Shown here: piece by piece, positions 44,253-55,439 of the stretch
Numbering within the stretch: the stretch's first letter is position 1
How the letters are laid out: each line of letters starts with the position of its first letter
NCBI RefSeq assembly: GCF_025766255.1
Contig: NW_026516709.1
Coordinates: forward strand, 1-64,000
Length of the DNA stretch: 64,000 nt
Reading direction: 5' to 3'
DNA from: Zychaea mexicana
Taxonomy: Eukaryota > Mucoromycota > Mucoromycetes > Mucorales > Lichtheimiaceae
Made by a program: the position numbers and the translations under genes
The notes under the pieces: generated by a model
The model's database searches: none
What the model saw: the letters and a program-made list of their open reading frames with translations, nothing else
What the model was told of the DNA's origin: nothing

Positions 44253-45180
44253 AAGGATGCTTCATCCCAGATGATCAATCTTGCCAAACGTATAAGCTAT
44301 GTAGTGTCAGAGCGTGGGGTAGAACTATACACTGTGTTTTATTGCCCTCTAAAGGTATTTTGAACGTTGAGTGGGCATTTCATCTACTATTAAGCAACAA
44401 AGTGGCAGTTCTACTTGCAGCTACAGCAAGGGCAATATCTCCGTCACGACGAATATGTTGGAGAAGTACATTGAAAAGGTATGTCTTGCCAGTACCACCA
44501 GGGCCATCCACAAAATGCACCTTTGGCTGATTTGCCTTAGTGTAAAGATGCATTGACTGCATCAAAAACAGATTGCTGATGTTCGTTAAAGTCTTATTGA
44601 GTAGTAGGCGTCAATGCAAGTCGTTCCACAAGTCGATGGTGCTCACGGATCAACAAAGGCTCGTTGTTGGCATTATTGTTTGGGTTGGCTGGAAGCACAA
44701 AGGGATTCAATTCATATTAATTAATTTAGTGATAAATCACTAATTAATTTATTATTCATTTCATATTAAGCATGTAGTAGTTTTTTGAACTCGTTCTAAA
44801 AAATTATGTCACTAGTACAGCATTGACTGTAAAGGTCTAGCCTATACGTTTAAATATAAATAGTGTTATTTGTTCTAAAAACTAAACATATTTATATAAT
44901 AATAAAAATTAAAAGATTAATTTTTTTTTATTTTTATTATTTATAATCCACCATTAATATTAATTATATAAAGTTCTAACAAATTAAAATTTGTTGAACA
45001 TTTAATTATTAATGATTAACTCCTAAACCTATCAATTTCAAGAAGCGATCTTGACAATCTAGAGAGCACCAATTCAATATCCAAAAGGCCTTGGTCATAA
45101 ATGGCATCTGTGATGAACAAATTTGGATCACTTAGATCTTGGCAGGCAGCGTACAGAAAGTCTTCAACCATACTGGGAAT
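44253..45180 (-). pseudogene. Helitron H3 helicase remnant
   Basis: Minus strand: Walker B region ARLIIWDEASLI (44253-44290), Walker A VDGPGGTGKTYLF (about 44475-44515), upstream FNEHQQSVFDAV with a TAA where Gln is likely (about 44598), and after the AT-rich repeat the segment MVEDFLYAACQDLSDPN (about 45115-45165), corresponding to the region before the helicase in H1 and H2. The gap between Walker A and B is shorter than in H1 because of a deletion. Interrupted on one side by the hAT element and internally by the AT-rich repeat. Confidence 0.65.
44711..45027. repeat. AT-rich interspersed repeat, copy 2 (inside Helitron H3)
   Basis: Direct-orientation relative of 4407-4716: shares TGTAAAGGTCTAGC, the long T-rich middle and the ATTAATGATTAACTCCT end. 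The H3 reading frame resumes on either side (LEIDR and NPFVLPANP), confirming insertion. Also contains a TTAGTGATAAATCACTAA palindrome near its left end. Confidence 0.65.
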
Positions 45181-45870
45181 TAATCATTATATACTAATCA
45201 AAAAACATTTAATCAAACTTGCTTATATTTAAAAAACCCCCTCCCCAACATAATAACTTCATATAGTTCTAATAAATCCTATAAATTTTTCAATAGTAAC
45301 ATATACAAGTTACTATAGAAACAAATAAAATTGCAATTCTATAATTTTTAACTTAAAATTAAATATAGCGATATATTATCTTTATCCAAACCTGGCAACA
45401 AGGTTTTTTATTATGTGATGGGCAATTTTGGAAAAAAAATAAAGCTTACATAAAGAATTAACAATTTGCTATAGCAAATTGTAAAATGAATACCCTTTTA
45501 TTTTTTCCAAAAAACCCAAAAATCCATTATTTCTATAAAAAACAATTTTCTTTTGTAACCATAGTTACAAATATGTTACACAAATATCCAAATAAGGAAA
45601 TATTGATACCACTATTACCACCATAATTACTACCACTATCACAATCACCATATAATATATAAAAAGAAAAAAATTCTTTCTTCCTTTTTTCTGTCTAGTA
45701 CATATATCCAAAAATTTTATTTTTGAGATACAGCATTTTGTGTTTGAAACTATAAAATTTCTAGGGGGTGTAATATAGAGATGAACACTGGTGCGGAATA
45801 CTGTATTTGATTGGTTGGAGAATAGAAATGTTTCGTGATAAACAGACTCTCCCTGGTGAGAAATTAAGGG
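45181..45870. other. AT-rich spacer
   Basis: Long A/T runs, a C-run CCCCCTCCCC near 45238, no coding frame or repeat recognised. Confidence 0.6.
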
Positions 45871-45876
45871 TGTCTA

Positions 45877-46060
45877 ACGGCTCACTTCCTTTTTTTCCAT
45901 GGGCGATGGACGCTGTCTAAGAACGCATCAGGCTTATTTTCATAGTATGAATCAATCTTATATTCATCACGACAAAATTTCATTAAACAGAGTCTTGCCT
46001 CATGGCTAACTTCCTTTTCCCCGTGGGCGATGGAGGGCATTCAACAGTGCATCGCGCTTG
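45877..46060. repeat. Degenerate tandem pair around GGGCGATGGA
   Basis: GGCTCACTTCCTTTTTTTCC then ATGGGCGATGGACG (45877-45912) recurs as GGCTAACTTCCTTTTCCCCG then TGGGCGATGGAGGG (46003-46036), 126 bp apart; the following words (GAACGCATCAGGCTT and CAGTGCATCGCGCTT) also match loosely. An old tandem duplication. Confidence 0.55.
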
Positions 46061-46354
46061 CTTCCCCGACACCAATCGAGCTTTTTCATCCATAACAACA
46101 AGACATTCAATGAACAGTGTGACATGTTCCACTAGTACGCAGCCAATTTTTAGAGCTTCAAAATCTATTTTGTAACAAGGCTTTCTGAATCTACAGTGGA
46201 TCAATTCCTTCCTGCATCTCATTCTTTTTTTTATCGTCCAACAGGTAAGCTCGCATTGCTGGCCATACCAGCTGTACTGCCATAGTTCAAGCGTGAAGAC
46301 TGAAAATTTTAGCAAGTGCACAAGTGATGTATATGACCTGATGCATTTCATCAT
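45983..46354 (-). other. Unassigned minus-strand frame (123 codons)
   Basis: Open from the ATG at 46354, with several Cys residues and ending CPPSPTGKRKLAMRQDSV. No intron or homologous copy was seen and composition is not clearly coding. It overlaps the tandem duplication. Treated as doubtful. Confidence 0.15.
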
Positions 46355-46798
46355 AGAATTTATTCATTAGCTGGTGAGAGTGATTGCTCTGTAACAACTG
46401 CACACTGTACAAAATGTTCTAATAGGTGGACAGATCATTTTTCCCTGGTATGGCCTACTCGAACATTGTAGCAAGCTAAAATCACTTTTAGTACAAAGCT
46501 TCCCAAAGCAGGCGTGCTGTATGTAGCACCTTTGAGCGGTGAATTTATTATGTGGAAGGAAGATAGGAAGTCTGAGAGCGAGGATCTCTGATTTATATGT
46601 AGAATCAACTTTGCTACAGTAGAAGAGTGATAATACGAGCGTAATTTACTGTAACCAATGTCCACGCCCAGCTACACTATCGTTTCTAACGACATAATTA
46701 TACTGTTCCAAAACGTGTTTTATATAATCTAGAGGGTGAAATGTATTGGTATTACATTAAAAGTAGTAAAAGGAAGAGAACTAAAATCAGGGCTATAC
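46061..46798. other. Spacer between the tandem pair and mariner C
   Basis: Apart from the doubtful frame above, no gene was seen. The segment ACTGTAACCAA near 46650 weakly matches the inverse of TTGTTACAGT near 48533 and might mark the ends of mariner C, but the match is too short to trust. Confidence 0.4.
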
Positions 46799-48210
46799 CT
46801 ATATAATAGGCTGCTTTGCTAGGCATGTAGGAAAGTAGGATTGCGAGTGATCGACCCAGTGTTGGCAATCGGTTTCGGTCACTGTAAATGCTGCTTTTTC
46901 GATTCGTCCAATAAGGTCATCTTCAGTTGTCAGCAGTTTTTTGTAACGTGGCCCTTGATCTTTGACCAGCATTCTTCGATGGGATTTAAAAATGGTGAAT
47001 ATGTAGGGACAAAAATAATGCGATGGCCGCCTCTTTCGATTACTTCTTCGATCTTGTCCCACTTGTGGATCCTTGCATTGTCCATAACTATGCACATGTT
47101 TCGAAAGCCCAACTCCTCCAGAATGTCCACCAAATTGTTAATGAAATCCAAAAAATGATCGCGTGTTGTACCATGGGCCGTTCTTTTCCGTTTACGAGAT
47201 GACTCTGGTGTCGTTTGCTTGTATTCTTCTAGTGGTGCATGCCTTGAAAGCAATATAACGCCTTTGCTCGACATAGCGCCAATAATACTGACGTTGATGG
47301 ATCGCAGTGCTGGGACAGTAACAGCTGCTGGAGTGCCTATCTTTGACCAAGCTGAAGGACGTGCGTATGCCTTCGAGAACCCATACTCGTCAATGAAGAC
47401 ACAATTTGTACTATAAGCGATTCCCTGGGTTTTTAGGTCAGCAACAAAGGCAGCTCGCTCGTCAAGGCCCCTGGTGGAATTACGGTCGGCAGGTATTCTT
47501 TTAGTGCGCTTCAAGGAGTATTTGAGCTTTTCTGTAATATGCCGATATACAGCACTTTTACTAATAGTAAGATCTTCAATATAATTTTAGCGATGTAGAC
47601 TATGCAACAAGTTTACTTATACATTCTGTTGATACTTTGCTAAGAAACCTTTAAAAGTACTGTATAGTTTTTCATGCACGTCCTTCACAGCTATAGTGGG
47701 ACACTGGTCAATCGTGGCTTTGATAAAAGCGGAATGTAGGCCGTTCAGCTTCTTGTTGTTTCCTCATTCAACATCGGTTGCTGGTAGATATCCAGGGAGC
47801 ACCTTTCTGTCGTTTGCTGCTTCCTTTATGATGTTGTATGCCGACGCTTGTACAATACCAGCCTTTGCAGCAGCTATACAAACCGGATCACCTCGGTCGA
47901 TATGGAGATTGACGAGTTGACCGACTTGGCGTGCAGAATATTTATAACGCGTCCATGTATAGTTGACTGGCTCTGAAGTCATGATGATATCGTCGTCGAG
48001 TGTTGGTGCTTCATCGATGTTCATGTTACCAGCTTCGCCTGCGTCACCATCCTCAGGGACAACAGTCATCCTGTACACGGTACGAACACATGAATCTGCC
48101 TCAGTTTCTGGGCCGTCGCGCACGTAGTAATCACCATCTAGTTGATAGTGATACATGGTGATAGTAGACTGTGAATCAGTAGCGACGGTGGCAGGTTGTT
48201 CTTGTTGCAT
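46799..48210 (-). pseudogene. DD34E Tc1/mariner transposase C, broken by a stop and a frameshift
   Basis: The N-terminal exon from ATG 48210 has an acidic leader and an HTH region (RYKYSARQVGQLVNLHIDRG, then AAAKAGIVQASAYNIIKEAA). A TGA at about 47764 interrupts it (CGA expected), followed by KAT...KDVHEKLYSTF and an intron (about 47570-47620). The catalytic part (47514-46930) has CVFIDEYGF, IVMDNARIH and FLNPIEECW with 34 residues between the second Asp and the Glu. An A-run near 46945 causes a frameshift; the C-terminus continues in another frame to 46799. A TATATATA box lies about 90 bp upstream of the ATG. Same subfamily as D by its N-terminal layout. Confidence 0.85.
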
Positions 48211-48353
48211 GTTGTGATCCTTAATATTAACGATAACGAGTTGTTTAGAAAAATAGATAGAAGTGAAGAGTTGTGTATGTTCAAATGAGAAAAAGAGAGA
48301 CTATATATATCAACTATAAAAAGTGCAAGGCACTTTGGCCAAGAACATAGCAT

Positions 48354-49706
48354 TGGCCATGTAAATAAGCCAGTAATGTGTATATGGTATGCACCTACCA
48401 GTCACTTGCAGCAAAATTGAACTTCCATGTAGTAGTTCATCTGCAGTAATAGAATCACGTTCGTATCATTTCATGGTCACTATCTTAGTTTGTTGCCACT
48501 AGCAACAATGAGAATAATTGGATGAATATATTTTGTTACAGTGCTATTAGAACACATACACACTCAATCTAAAAATACAACAGCGTATTTGATAGAGGGA
48601 AAATCATAAATAGTATATGGGTATTGATCACCATTATATAAATGGGTGGCACAAGCAGCGTTGTGCTGCAAGTGCTACATGCACACAGACATGGTCATTA
48701 AATATGAGTCTAAGAATTTCTGGAAGACTTTTACAACTATGGATAATAGAGATATGTACATTATAATAAATAAGATTGAGATGGAAGCCATAAAATATAA
48801 ACAGATCATCAATCAAAGGGGGTGCTCAGATGGTATGAAAAAGGGGGTGATAGATTTGCTACATACACTGTCTATGCCATACTGTTTTTGTTACCTTAAG
48901 ATTTTCATGATTTGATACACGCGTGCTATTGCATCTCGAAAACCATTTACGTACGATCGATATGCTCGTTGAGCAGATTCTATTTATTACTCTCTTGTCA
49001 TCAGTATACCTTTCTTTTGGCAAATGTCAGTCACTAGTAGACTGTTCACTTCTCCTTTTTTGTATGTGTTCTTTCTGTGCTAGTTCGCTCTGTGCAACTG
49101 TAGGCTATTATGTAGTTTGCTTAGAGTGCATTTGAACTATAATTTTATATGTCAGTACGTCCAATATGGCGATTCATTTCGATATGTGTATCTATTTAAA
49201 AAGCTTATTCTTCTCTCTCTGTTCTATTCATTTTTTTTGTTTCCCTTTTAGGTTAATTTCTCCGTGCAAAACGATAGTCCTACCCTGTAAAGGAGATTTG
49301 AATCGTTTGCATAATAGATTTTCTGCTAGTATACATATAATCGCGTGTTATAATCTTTGCATGGCGCACCATTTATGCATTATGTTTGTCGGATCAATGA
49401 TTTCGTTTTATTAATTTATTCGCTCTATACGAATGGTTCATACATCTGTTAGTTAAGTTCATTCTTTTCCTAAAATAGACTATCTGTACAGACTATCTGT
49501 TGCATTCGTTTTGATATATGTGCTCACTCGTTTAATATATTGGATCACGCATTCGTTCTGCTCATTTCGCTTTTTAATTATTTGCTAAACACTTTATTGC
49601 ATTTGTTAGCTTCATTCTCTCCTTTTACTATTGCGTTTCATTAGCTATGTTTGCCCCCTGTGTATGTTACATTTTGTAATGCTTGCTTGCCATGATCATT
49701 AAATTC
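48354..49706. other. Intergenic DNA without recognisable gene
   Basis: Several 60-90-codon frames exist (for example 48646-48915) but none shows a domain, intron pattern or composition that supports coding. Becomes T-rich towards the minisatellite. Confidence 0.55.
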
Positions 49707-50047
49707 GTTAGATTCGCTCGCCACATTCATATCATTCGTTAGATTTGCTTGCCATGTTCGTTTCATTTGTTAGATTTGCTCGCCACGTTCGTTTCATTCG
49801 TTAGATTTGCTTGCCACGTTCGTTTCATTTGTTAGATTTGCTTGCCACGTTCGTTTCATTTGTTAGATTTGCTCGCCACGTTCGTTTCATTCGTTAGATT
49901 TGCTCGCCACGTTCGTTTCATTCGTTAGATTTGCTTGCTATGTTCGTTTCATTTGTTAGATTTGCTTGCCACGTTCCTTTCATTTGTTAGATTTGCTTGC
50001 CACGTTCGTTTTATTTGTTTGATTTGCTTACTACGTTCGCTTTACTA
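49707..50047 (+). repeat. 31-bp minisatellite, 11 copies
   Basis: Unit GTTAGATTTGCTCGCCACGT followed by TCGTTTCATTC, exactly 31 bp, starting at 49707 and every 31 bp after that; 11 units span 341 bp. Units vary at a few positions (C/T at the third codon-like sites), and the outermost copies are most diverged, as expected for unequal exchange. The unit is not a multiple of three and no ORF is maintained. Confidence 0.9.
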
Positions 50048-50749
50048 CTATTGTGATGCTTGTTCCATCGATCATGTATGCTTCTATTATTATGGTTATT
50101 CGTTATATCTATTCATTCGTCGTGTTTTTTGCATTCATTCAACGTTATGCTCGCTCATTCTATAGCTATTCTTACTCCATTTAGCCCCTTTTAGATTAGC
50201 TCAATGTTTTTTGGGCTGCATGGAGTTTTCTATACGATCTAGTTCCCTGATTTGTTTCGTAGCACACAACAGAGAACCACATGGAGCTTTGCTGCTGTAA
50301 TTCGTTTTGACAGCATGTTATAATAACAGAAGACCATGGTTGCATGTATCTTTCCGACCTAATAGCTATTTTAAGCTCAATAATATTAAATTAGATAGTG
50401 CTCCAATACATTCGCTGCTGTATCATGGATAACAAAACCAACTTCATATTCGACCGATGCTAATACAGTAGCCACCATTCAAGGAGAGCGTACATAACTA
50501 GAAAACTTTTTTATCGATCATAACAGATGGATCGACCATGCGACGAGTATTTACTGCATACAGTCTAATATGATTTCAGATAACATTTTTACATAACTAC
50601 ATACCTATTATATTTTTTTTGCTATACTATCTGCTATCCAATTTCCTTTTGACGAAATCATCGATCTCTCCTATGCATAGTATGAGGCGCAACCACACGT
50701 ATCGTCGTACAGACAATGCCCTTGTAAGCTTCTCATTAGTAGTACAGAG
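50048..50749. other. Spacer between the minisatellite and the HTH gene
   Basis: No gene recognised. Mixed composition. Confidence 0.55.
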
Positions 50750-50771
50750 TGTCCGTTAGCACTGTTTCTGA
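50750..50771 (-). repeat. Possible mariner terminus
   Basis: CAGAGTGTCCGTTAGCACTG shares AGAGTGTCCGT, inverted, with CAGTAGAGCACGGACACTCT at 62863. Its CACTG end looks like a Tc1-type terminus. It may be the 5' end of the minus-strand element that contains transposase C, though that ATG is 2.5 kb away. Confidence 0.35.
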
Positions 50772-50921
50772 TGTCGCATCGTCAGCTCGCAAAATATTAA
50801 GGAACCTCGCATTAAGAAATCCTGCCGTGTTTCATGCAATTTCGATATAAAAATCCGGCAAATTTGATCATTCAAGCCCGTTAAATGTTTTACATTATCC
50901 ATACGCTTATTTCTTTGTCGC

Positions 50922-50930
50922 TATATATCA
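50922..50930 (+). promoter_or_regulatory. TATA box of the HTH gene
   Basis: CTATATATC, about 56-64 bp before the ATG at 50986. Confidence 0.45.
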
Positions 50931-51352
50931 TCTCATCAATATAATTTTCGTCATTACCTACCGTCAAGTAACCAGTAAACGTATCATGGAACGCATATTG
51001 AACGACCCAGCTATGCAGAGTATGATTGTAGTGCTACATATACTTTTGTTATTACTCTAATTAGCCAGGTGATATTAACTGCATCTATTAATAAGGATAC
51101 CTAGAGCTCCATGAGGAGTATATGCGGGACAACCCGGGTGTTCTCGATGATTGGGATGCCTGCCGAAGGTTCGACTACACAAGCCGCCTACCAGAAAGGC
51201 AACAAGCGCCCCTGGGTACTCCACACCGCCGTCGCAGGGTAATCTCTTTGCAAGAAAGGGGGACGATGATACATTTTTATCAGGCTGGGCACACAATGAA
51301 AAGCATAGGCGAATACATTAAACTGCCCACAGCCACGGTGCATTGGACATGG

Positions 51353-52182
51353 TGTTACCCCGAGAACCACCCATAACAAATAAACCAAACATACAAAAGA
51401 ACCACACACCAAGCGGCAATCAGAATACATTACATAACTACCACAGCAACCGCAGTAACTCTACAACTCTTTTGCACCCCCAAATTATCAAAAGGAACAA
51501 CTATAAATAGAACGAACCCTTTACCCTGTAAAGATTCGATGAACAGCTTATTAAATAAGAGCCTTACCGCAGCATCCGCAGTAGCAACAACTACCGCAGC
51601 ATCCACAGTAACAGCAAGCTACCGCAGTATTGGCGTTGCGCAGCAGCCGCAGCAACCGCAGCATGAATTATCGTAGACATTATTTAATAACCAGAAAGAT
51701 ATAAATACCCCATCATTTTTATTTGAATAAAGACATTGAATTTCTACCTCCCACTTTTGACTTAACTTTTCAAGTGTTGTTTTCAATCACTCAAGACCTA
51801 AACACGGCTTGTTTTAAGTTACATATTGTTTATTGCTCATAACTGAAGCTAAATAAACTCTTCTATTAAGACCAGACGTAACATTCCTGCTCTTATTTCT
51901 CACTTACTTGGACAGACGTAGCATTCCTGATCCTTATTTCTCATTCATTTTGGACAGACGTAACATCCCTGATCCTTATTTCTACTCACTGAGCTTAATC
52001 AAGACATCAGCTCACTACTATTTACAACCTTGGACATAACCCATACACATTTTTACCTTACTTTACACTCATATCACTTCACAACCCGTCTGTAATAAAC
52101 GATATTATTACTGGTGCTCACTACTAAACATACACATAAACCGTTACGCAACTACCTAGAATACCCCTAAATCACCGTAACA
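51353..52182 (+). repeat. LTR1 of element E (830 bp)
   Basis: TG...CA ends with terminal TGTTAC/GTAACA inverted repeat. Contains TATAAATAG (51502-51510), a run of ACCGCAGCA-type triplet-like repeats (about 51565-51665) and three GACAGACGTA(A/G)CAT repeats (about 51870-51970). Confidence 0.9.
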
Positions 52183-52186
52183 CATC

Positions 52187-52204
52187 TGGTGCTCACTAGA
52201 GGGA
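52187..52204 (+). promoter_or_regulatory. Primer-binding site of element E
   Basis: TGGTGCTCACTAGAGGGA, four bases after LTR1; TGG would pair with the tRNA CCA end. The tRNA was not identified. Confidence 0.5.
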
Positions 52205-52344
52205 TAACAAGCACAAAACAAGACAATTACCAAGGATAACGATCTCAAGAACATCCTACTTCAAGGCATTCCCACGAAACAATCACAAGGACAAGAACTA
52301 CCTGCCCGCTCAGATATTTATCAAGGACAAGAAGACAAGTCAAG

Positions 52345-53571
52345 ATGCAAAAATACATGCCAGGAGCTTTCCAAACAAACAATGTGCGAGACGAACTTAC
52401 TCTGTTGGACGACAGCACACGCTCTTCCATGCCCCCTCATTGGCTGACTTACAGTGGATTCGAGCATGAGAGTTTCCGCACATTTCGTCGTGCGTTCACG
52501 TCTTACATACTCGTCACAGGCGCTCAATCAGAGACAAGACGACTAGAAATTTTGCAAGGAGTATTGCAAGGACCGGCTTTAACCTATTATCAAACTCAAG
52601 TCTTGCCTGAATTACAGGAAGAGAGAGATGAGAACAACTCCCCCGTCACAGTTACAGCAGCATTAGATTTGCTCGAAGACAACTACGTAACTGAATATGA
52701 CATCCAACGATTCCGCGAACACTTCTACACCATAATGCAAAAGATCGATGAAAGCCCCAGATCCTTCCTCGGAAGACTACGCGAAGCAGCTCATGAAGCT
52801 GGCATCACGGAAGCAAGCCAAGTACAATCTCGATTCAAAGCTGGATTACTACCCGAGATCAGAAAGCATTGCATTAGAAGCCGCACATTGACGCACGAAT
52901 TGGTACTTCAATACGCTGAAGGATACTGGAATGCTGAAAGAGACAACGGAAGCATTCGCAGAGTAAACCATAGACGAAGAGACGGCCAGACGCTCGCCGT
53001 CATGGGTGAACCCCACAACCAACTAGACACGGAAGAAGATCAAATCTTGGATGAAAAGATCGAACAACTGGTTGAGGCAGGATACTCCCCTGCAACAGCA
53101 GCACGAATTGCTATCAGATCACAACAAAGAAACAACGGGTTTCAGCAAAACAATGCCAACTACAATGGACGACGACCGAGCTATCCACCTCGAAGTCAAG
53201 AAAGACGATACCCTTACCAACCAGGTCGACGACAAAACTACAATGACCAGCAAAATGGGAATGAAAAACAACGCCCATATCAAGACCGCCGACCTTACTA
53301 CAACAACAACCAGCGACCATATCAACAGCAGCAAAGCCATAACAACGGACGTCCGCAACAACAAAAGGACCACGATCAAAGACAGTCGAACGGAAGACCC
53401 AACCAGAATGAGGAACCTACCATGAGAACAGCGAAAGAAGATCGCCCGAACAGTAATAGCCAACCCAATGTGTACAGCAATTTCGCACATTTGGAAGAGC
53501 GATACCAAGAGGGCTACTACGACGATGATGACGATTATTGGCATTCAGAAGAAGAATACTACGACGACTAG
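52345..53571 (+). CDS. Element E Gag (408 aa)
   Basis: A capsid-like helical region (MPPHWLTYSGFEHESFRTFR, then LEILQGVLQGPALTYYQTQ, FREHFYTIMQKIDESPRSFL) is followed by a UBA-like segment (LVEAGYSPATAARIAI, about 53070-53115) and a long Arg/Asn/Gln/Tyr-rich tail (53130-53450) ending in an acidic Tyr-rich stretch. There is no CCHC knuckle; the basic RPY/QRPY repeats may replace it in RNA binding. It stops at TAG 53569-53571; a further stop-rich frame continues to 53770. Encodes the particle shell. Confidence 0.8.
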   Translation: MQKYMPGAFQTNNVRDELTLLDDSTRSSMPPHWLTYSGFEHESFRTFRRAFTSYILVTGAQSETRRLEILQGVLQGPALTYYQTQVLPELQEERDENNSPVTVTAALDLLEDNYVTEYDIQRFREHFYTIMQKIDESPRSFLGRLREAAHEAGITEASQVQSRFKAGLLPEIRKHCIRSRTLTHELVLQYAEGYWNAERDNGSIRRVNHRRRDGQTLAVMGEPHNQLDTEEDQILDEKIEQLVEAGYSPATAARIAIRSQQRNNGFQQNNANYNGRRPSYPPRSQERRYPYQPGRRQNYNDQQNGNEKQRPYQDRRPYYNNNQRPYQQQQSHNNGRPQQQKDHDQRQSNGRPNQNEEPTMRTAKEDRPNSNSQPNVYSNFAHLEERYQEGYYDDDDDYWHSEEEYYDD

Positions 53572-53774
53572 TATTACGAAGAATCTCAAGGATACAACAA
53601 GCCAAAAAACTACTAGGGCCAGTTGCTCATGAGAGACGTGGTCAACTGAACGCCCCCACCAACTATAACAAACCCACAAGGAACAGAAGAACACCTAAAA
53701 GCAAAAACAAATCCGACCTGCAACATTGAGAATATAACAATGCTCAAGACTTATACACTGTACAAAAGCGACCC

Positions 53775-55439
53775 TTGAGCTTAGAAAACACTGAAAAACG
53801 ACGAAGTATGAGCCTGAGATCAGGATCAAAAGTCAACAAAATTGTACACGCAGACAAACCCGATCCAGCAAAGAAACGACAACGACGAGTACAATTCCAG
53901 GAACAAGAAATCAACAAACGACCATCATCTTCAAGAACCAATGAGCCGACGAACCAACCACAGGCTATACCAAGAGAGATGGCTACACCAATGGATACTA
54001 CTAGGAATGACCAAACGATGACGGATCGACCAGTTGAACGACCGATGGAAATAGACAGATCCCCGAACAAAGGAAAGGAACCTATACGGAAGAACAACAT
54101 CGACGAAGCAAGAAAACCAAAGCCACGACGCGCGCCTAGAACGAAACCAATTATCGACTACGATATTGTAGAAGATGTATCCAACATAACAGCCCAAATA
54201 AAGATCGGAGAACTTATCAAGGCTTGTCCTAAATTTAGACGAGACCTACATAGCTTCACTGCTGTACGCAGAGGAAAAGATAAATCTCTAAACATATTGG
54301 AACTGAAGCCAAATCTAGACTCAACTGCAGCATACGCAAATTTTCATCTGAAAGGACATCCAGTTGAAACACTTATTGATACAGGAGCAGCCAAAACCTG
54401 CATATCAAGAATGCTTGCGGACACATTAAGTCTAAAGATTGATGGACCGTCAAACACAGTGTTTACTTTGGGAAATGGGAAGTTTCAAGCCTCCCAAGGA
54501 GTAATTCGAGACTTCAAAATCCAAGTTGGCAATTTCCTTGAAGTGCCTATTACAGTCGAAGTATTAGGTAATTGCCTAGTGTCACTCATTATTGGAACAA
54601 ACTTCTTGGATCTTGTAAAAGCAAAGATAAATTTTGAGGATGCAAGCATCACCGTCAACTATAAGGGACAACAATCCTGTGTACTACTTACATACGTTCG
54701 AGAAATGCCCAGCAAGAAGACACAACGTTACCAAGAACCGCGTATAACATTATACGAAGAATCCGACGAATCCGACATAGAAGAAGAATCTGAAACCGAA
54801 AGCGACGACAACAACTACGAATACTCTAGTAGTGAAAGCGACGAATCAATTTCATCAGAAGAAAGTGATGATGAAGAATCCTCGGGAGAAGAGGAGATCG
54901 AACAAACAAGACATGCAGAATTCTTTCTAAACGATGACCGCCAATGTTACAAATCGAATGTCAAGGAATGGACAGCTGCTGATAGATCACCCTGTTTTGA
55001 AGTCGAAACAGCCGAGGGATTCACAATACCACCAAAGGGAAAAGCATATTTCTATGGGAAATTACCTCGCACAATCTCTGCAGATGTAAAATTCTATCCG
55101 CAAATATCAGCGACTGCACCCATTGAAGCAACCAATTATCCTAGCATACGAGCCGGAGCCACAGACTGCACGATCACCCTGGAAAACTTTTCATTCTGCG
55201 AAGTATATATCCCAAGTGGATTCCTACTAGGAGACTACATGGAGCAACATTATATACGAGACGATGACTCCGATACCGTATACTCTGAAGACTTGAACAA
55301 TGAAGAGATATATGGTTACGATATCAACCTACAATATCCATATTCAACACTACAACGACAAGGAGCTCGATACGAGGAAGAGTTATTCTTCTTGGATCAC
55401 GGTGCACAATCACCTACGCTACTGGGACCAGGAACATAG
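53775..55439 (+). CDS. Element E protease ORF (554 aa)
   Basis: A basic leader, then a retropepsin-like domain with ETLIDTGAAKTCISRML (about 54360-54410, intact DTGA) and SLIIGTNFLDL (about 54585). Next comes a strongly acidic Ser/Glu/Asp region (54760-54905) and a C-terminal beta-rich domain (FTIPPKGKAYFYGKLP...). The stop at 55437-55439 overlaps GTGCCG, where a second frame (55439-55828) continues with a similar beta-rich segment before RT. The first in-frame ATG is at 53808 if non-ATG starts are excluded. It would mature the polyproteins. Confidence 0.75.
   Translation: MSLENTEKRRSMSLRSGSKVNKIVHADKPDPAKKRQRRVQFQEQEINKRPSSSRTNEPTNQPQAIPREMATPMDTTRNDQTMTDRPVERPMEIDRSPNKGKEPIRKNNIDEARKPKPRRAPRTKPIIDYDIVEDVSNITAQIKIGELIKACPKFRRDLHSFTAVRRGKDKSLNILELKPNLDSTAAYANFHLKGHPVETLIDTGAAKTCISRMLADTLSLKIDGPSNTVFTLGNGKFQASQGVIRDFKIQVGNFLEVPITVEVLGNCLVSLIIGTNFLDLVKAKINFEDASITVNYKGQQSCVLLTYVREMPSKKTQRYQEPRITLYEESDESDIEEESETESDDNNYEYSSSESDESISSEESDDEESSGEEEIEQTRHAEFFLNDDRQCYKSNVKEWTAADRSPCFEVETAEGFTIPPKGKAYFYGKLPRTISADVKFYPQISATAPIEATNYPSIRAGATDCTITLENFSFCEVYIPSGFLLGDYMEQHYIRDDDSDTVYSEDLNNEEIYGYDINLQYPYSTLQRQGARYEEELFFLDHGAQSPTLLGPGT

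Noticed and set aside
48646..50165. Small ORFs of 60-90 codons in the intergenic region and minisatellite
   Set aside because: No domain, splice or composition support; the last one runs through the 31-bp repeat by chance.
52345..53620. Overlapping frames 53051-53425 (plus) and 53119-53544 (minus) in element E
   Set aside because: Shadows of the repetitive Gln/Asn/Arg-rich Gag tail.
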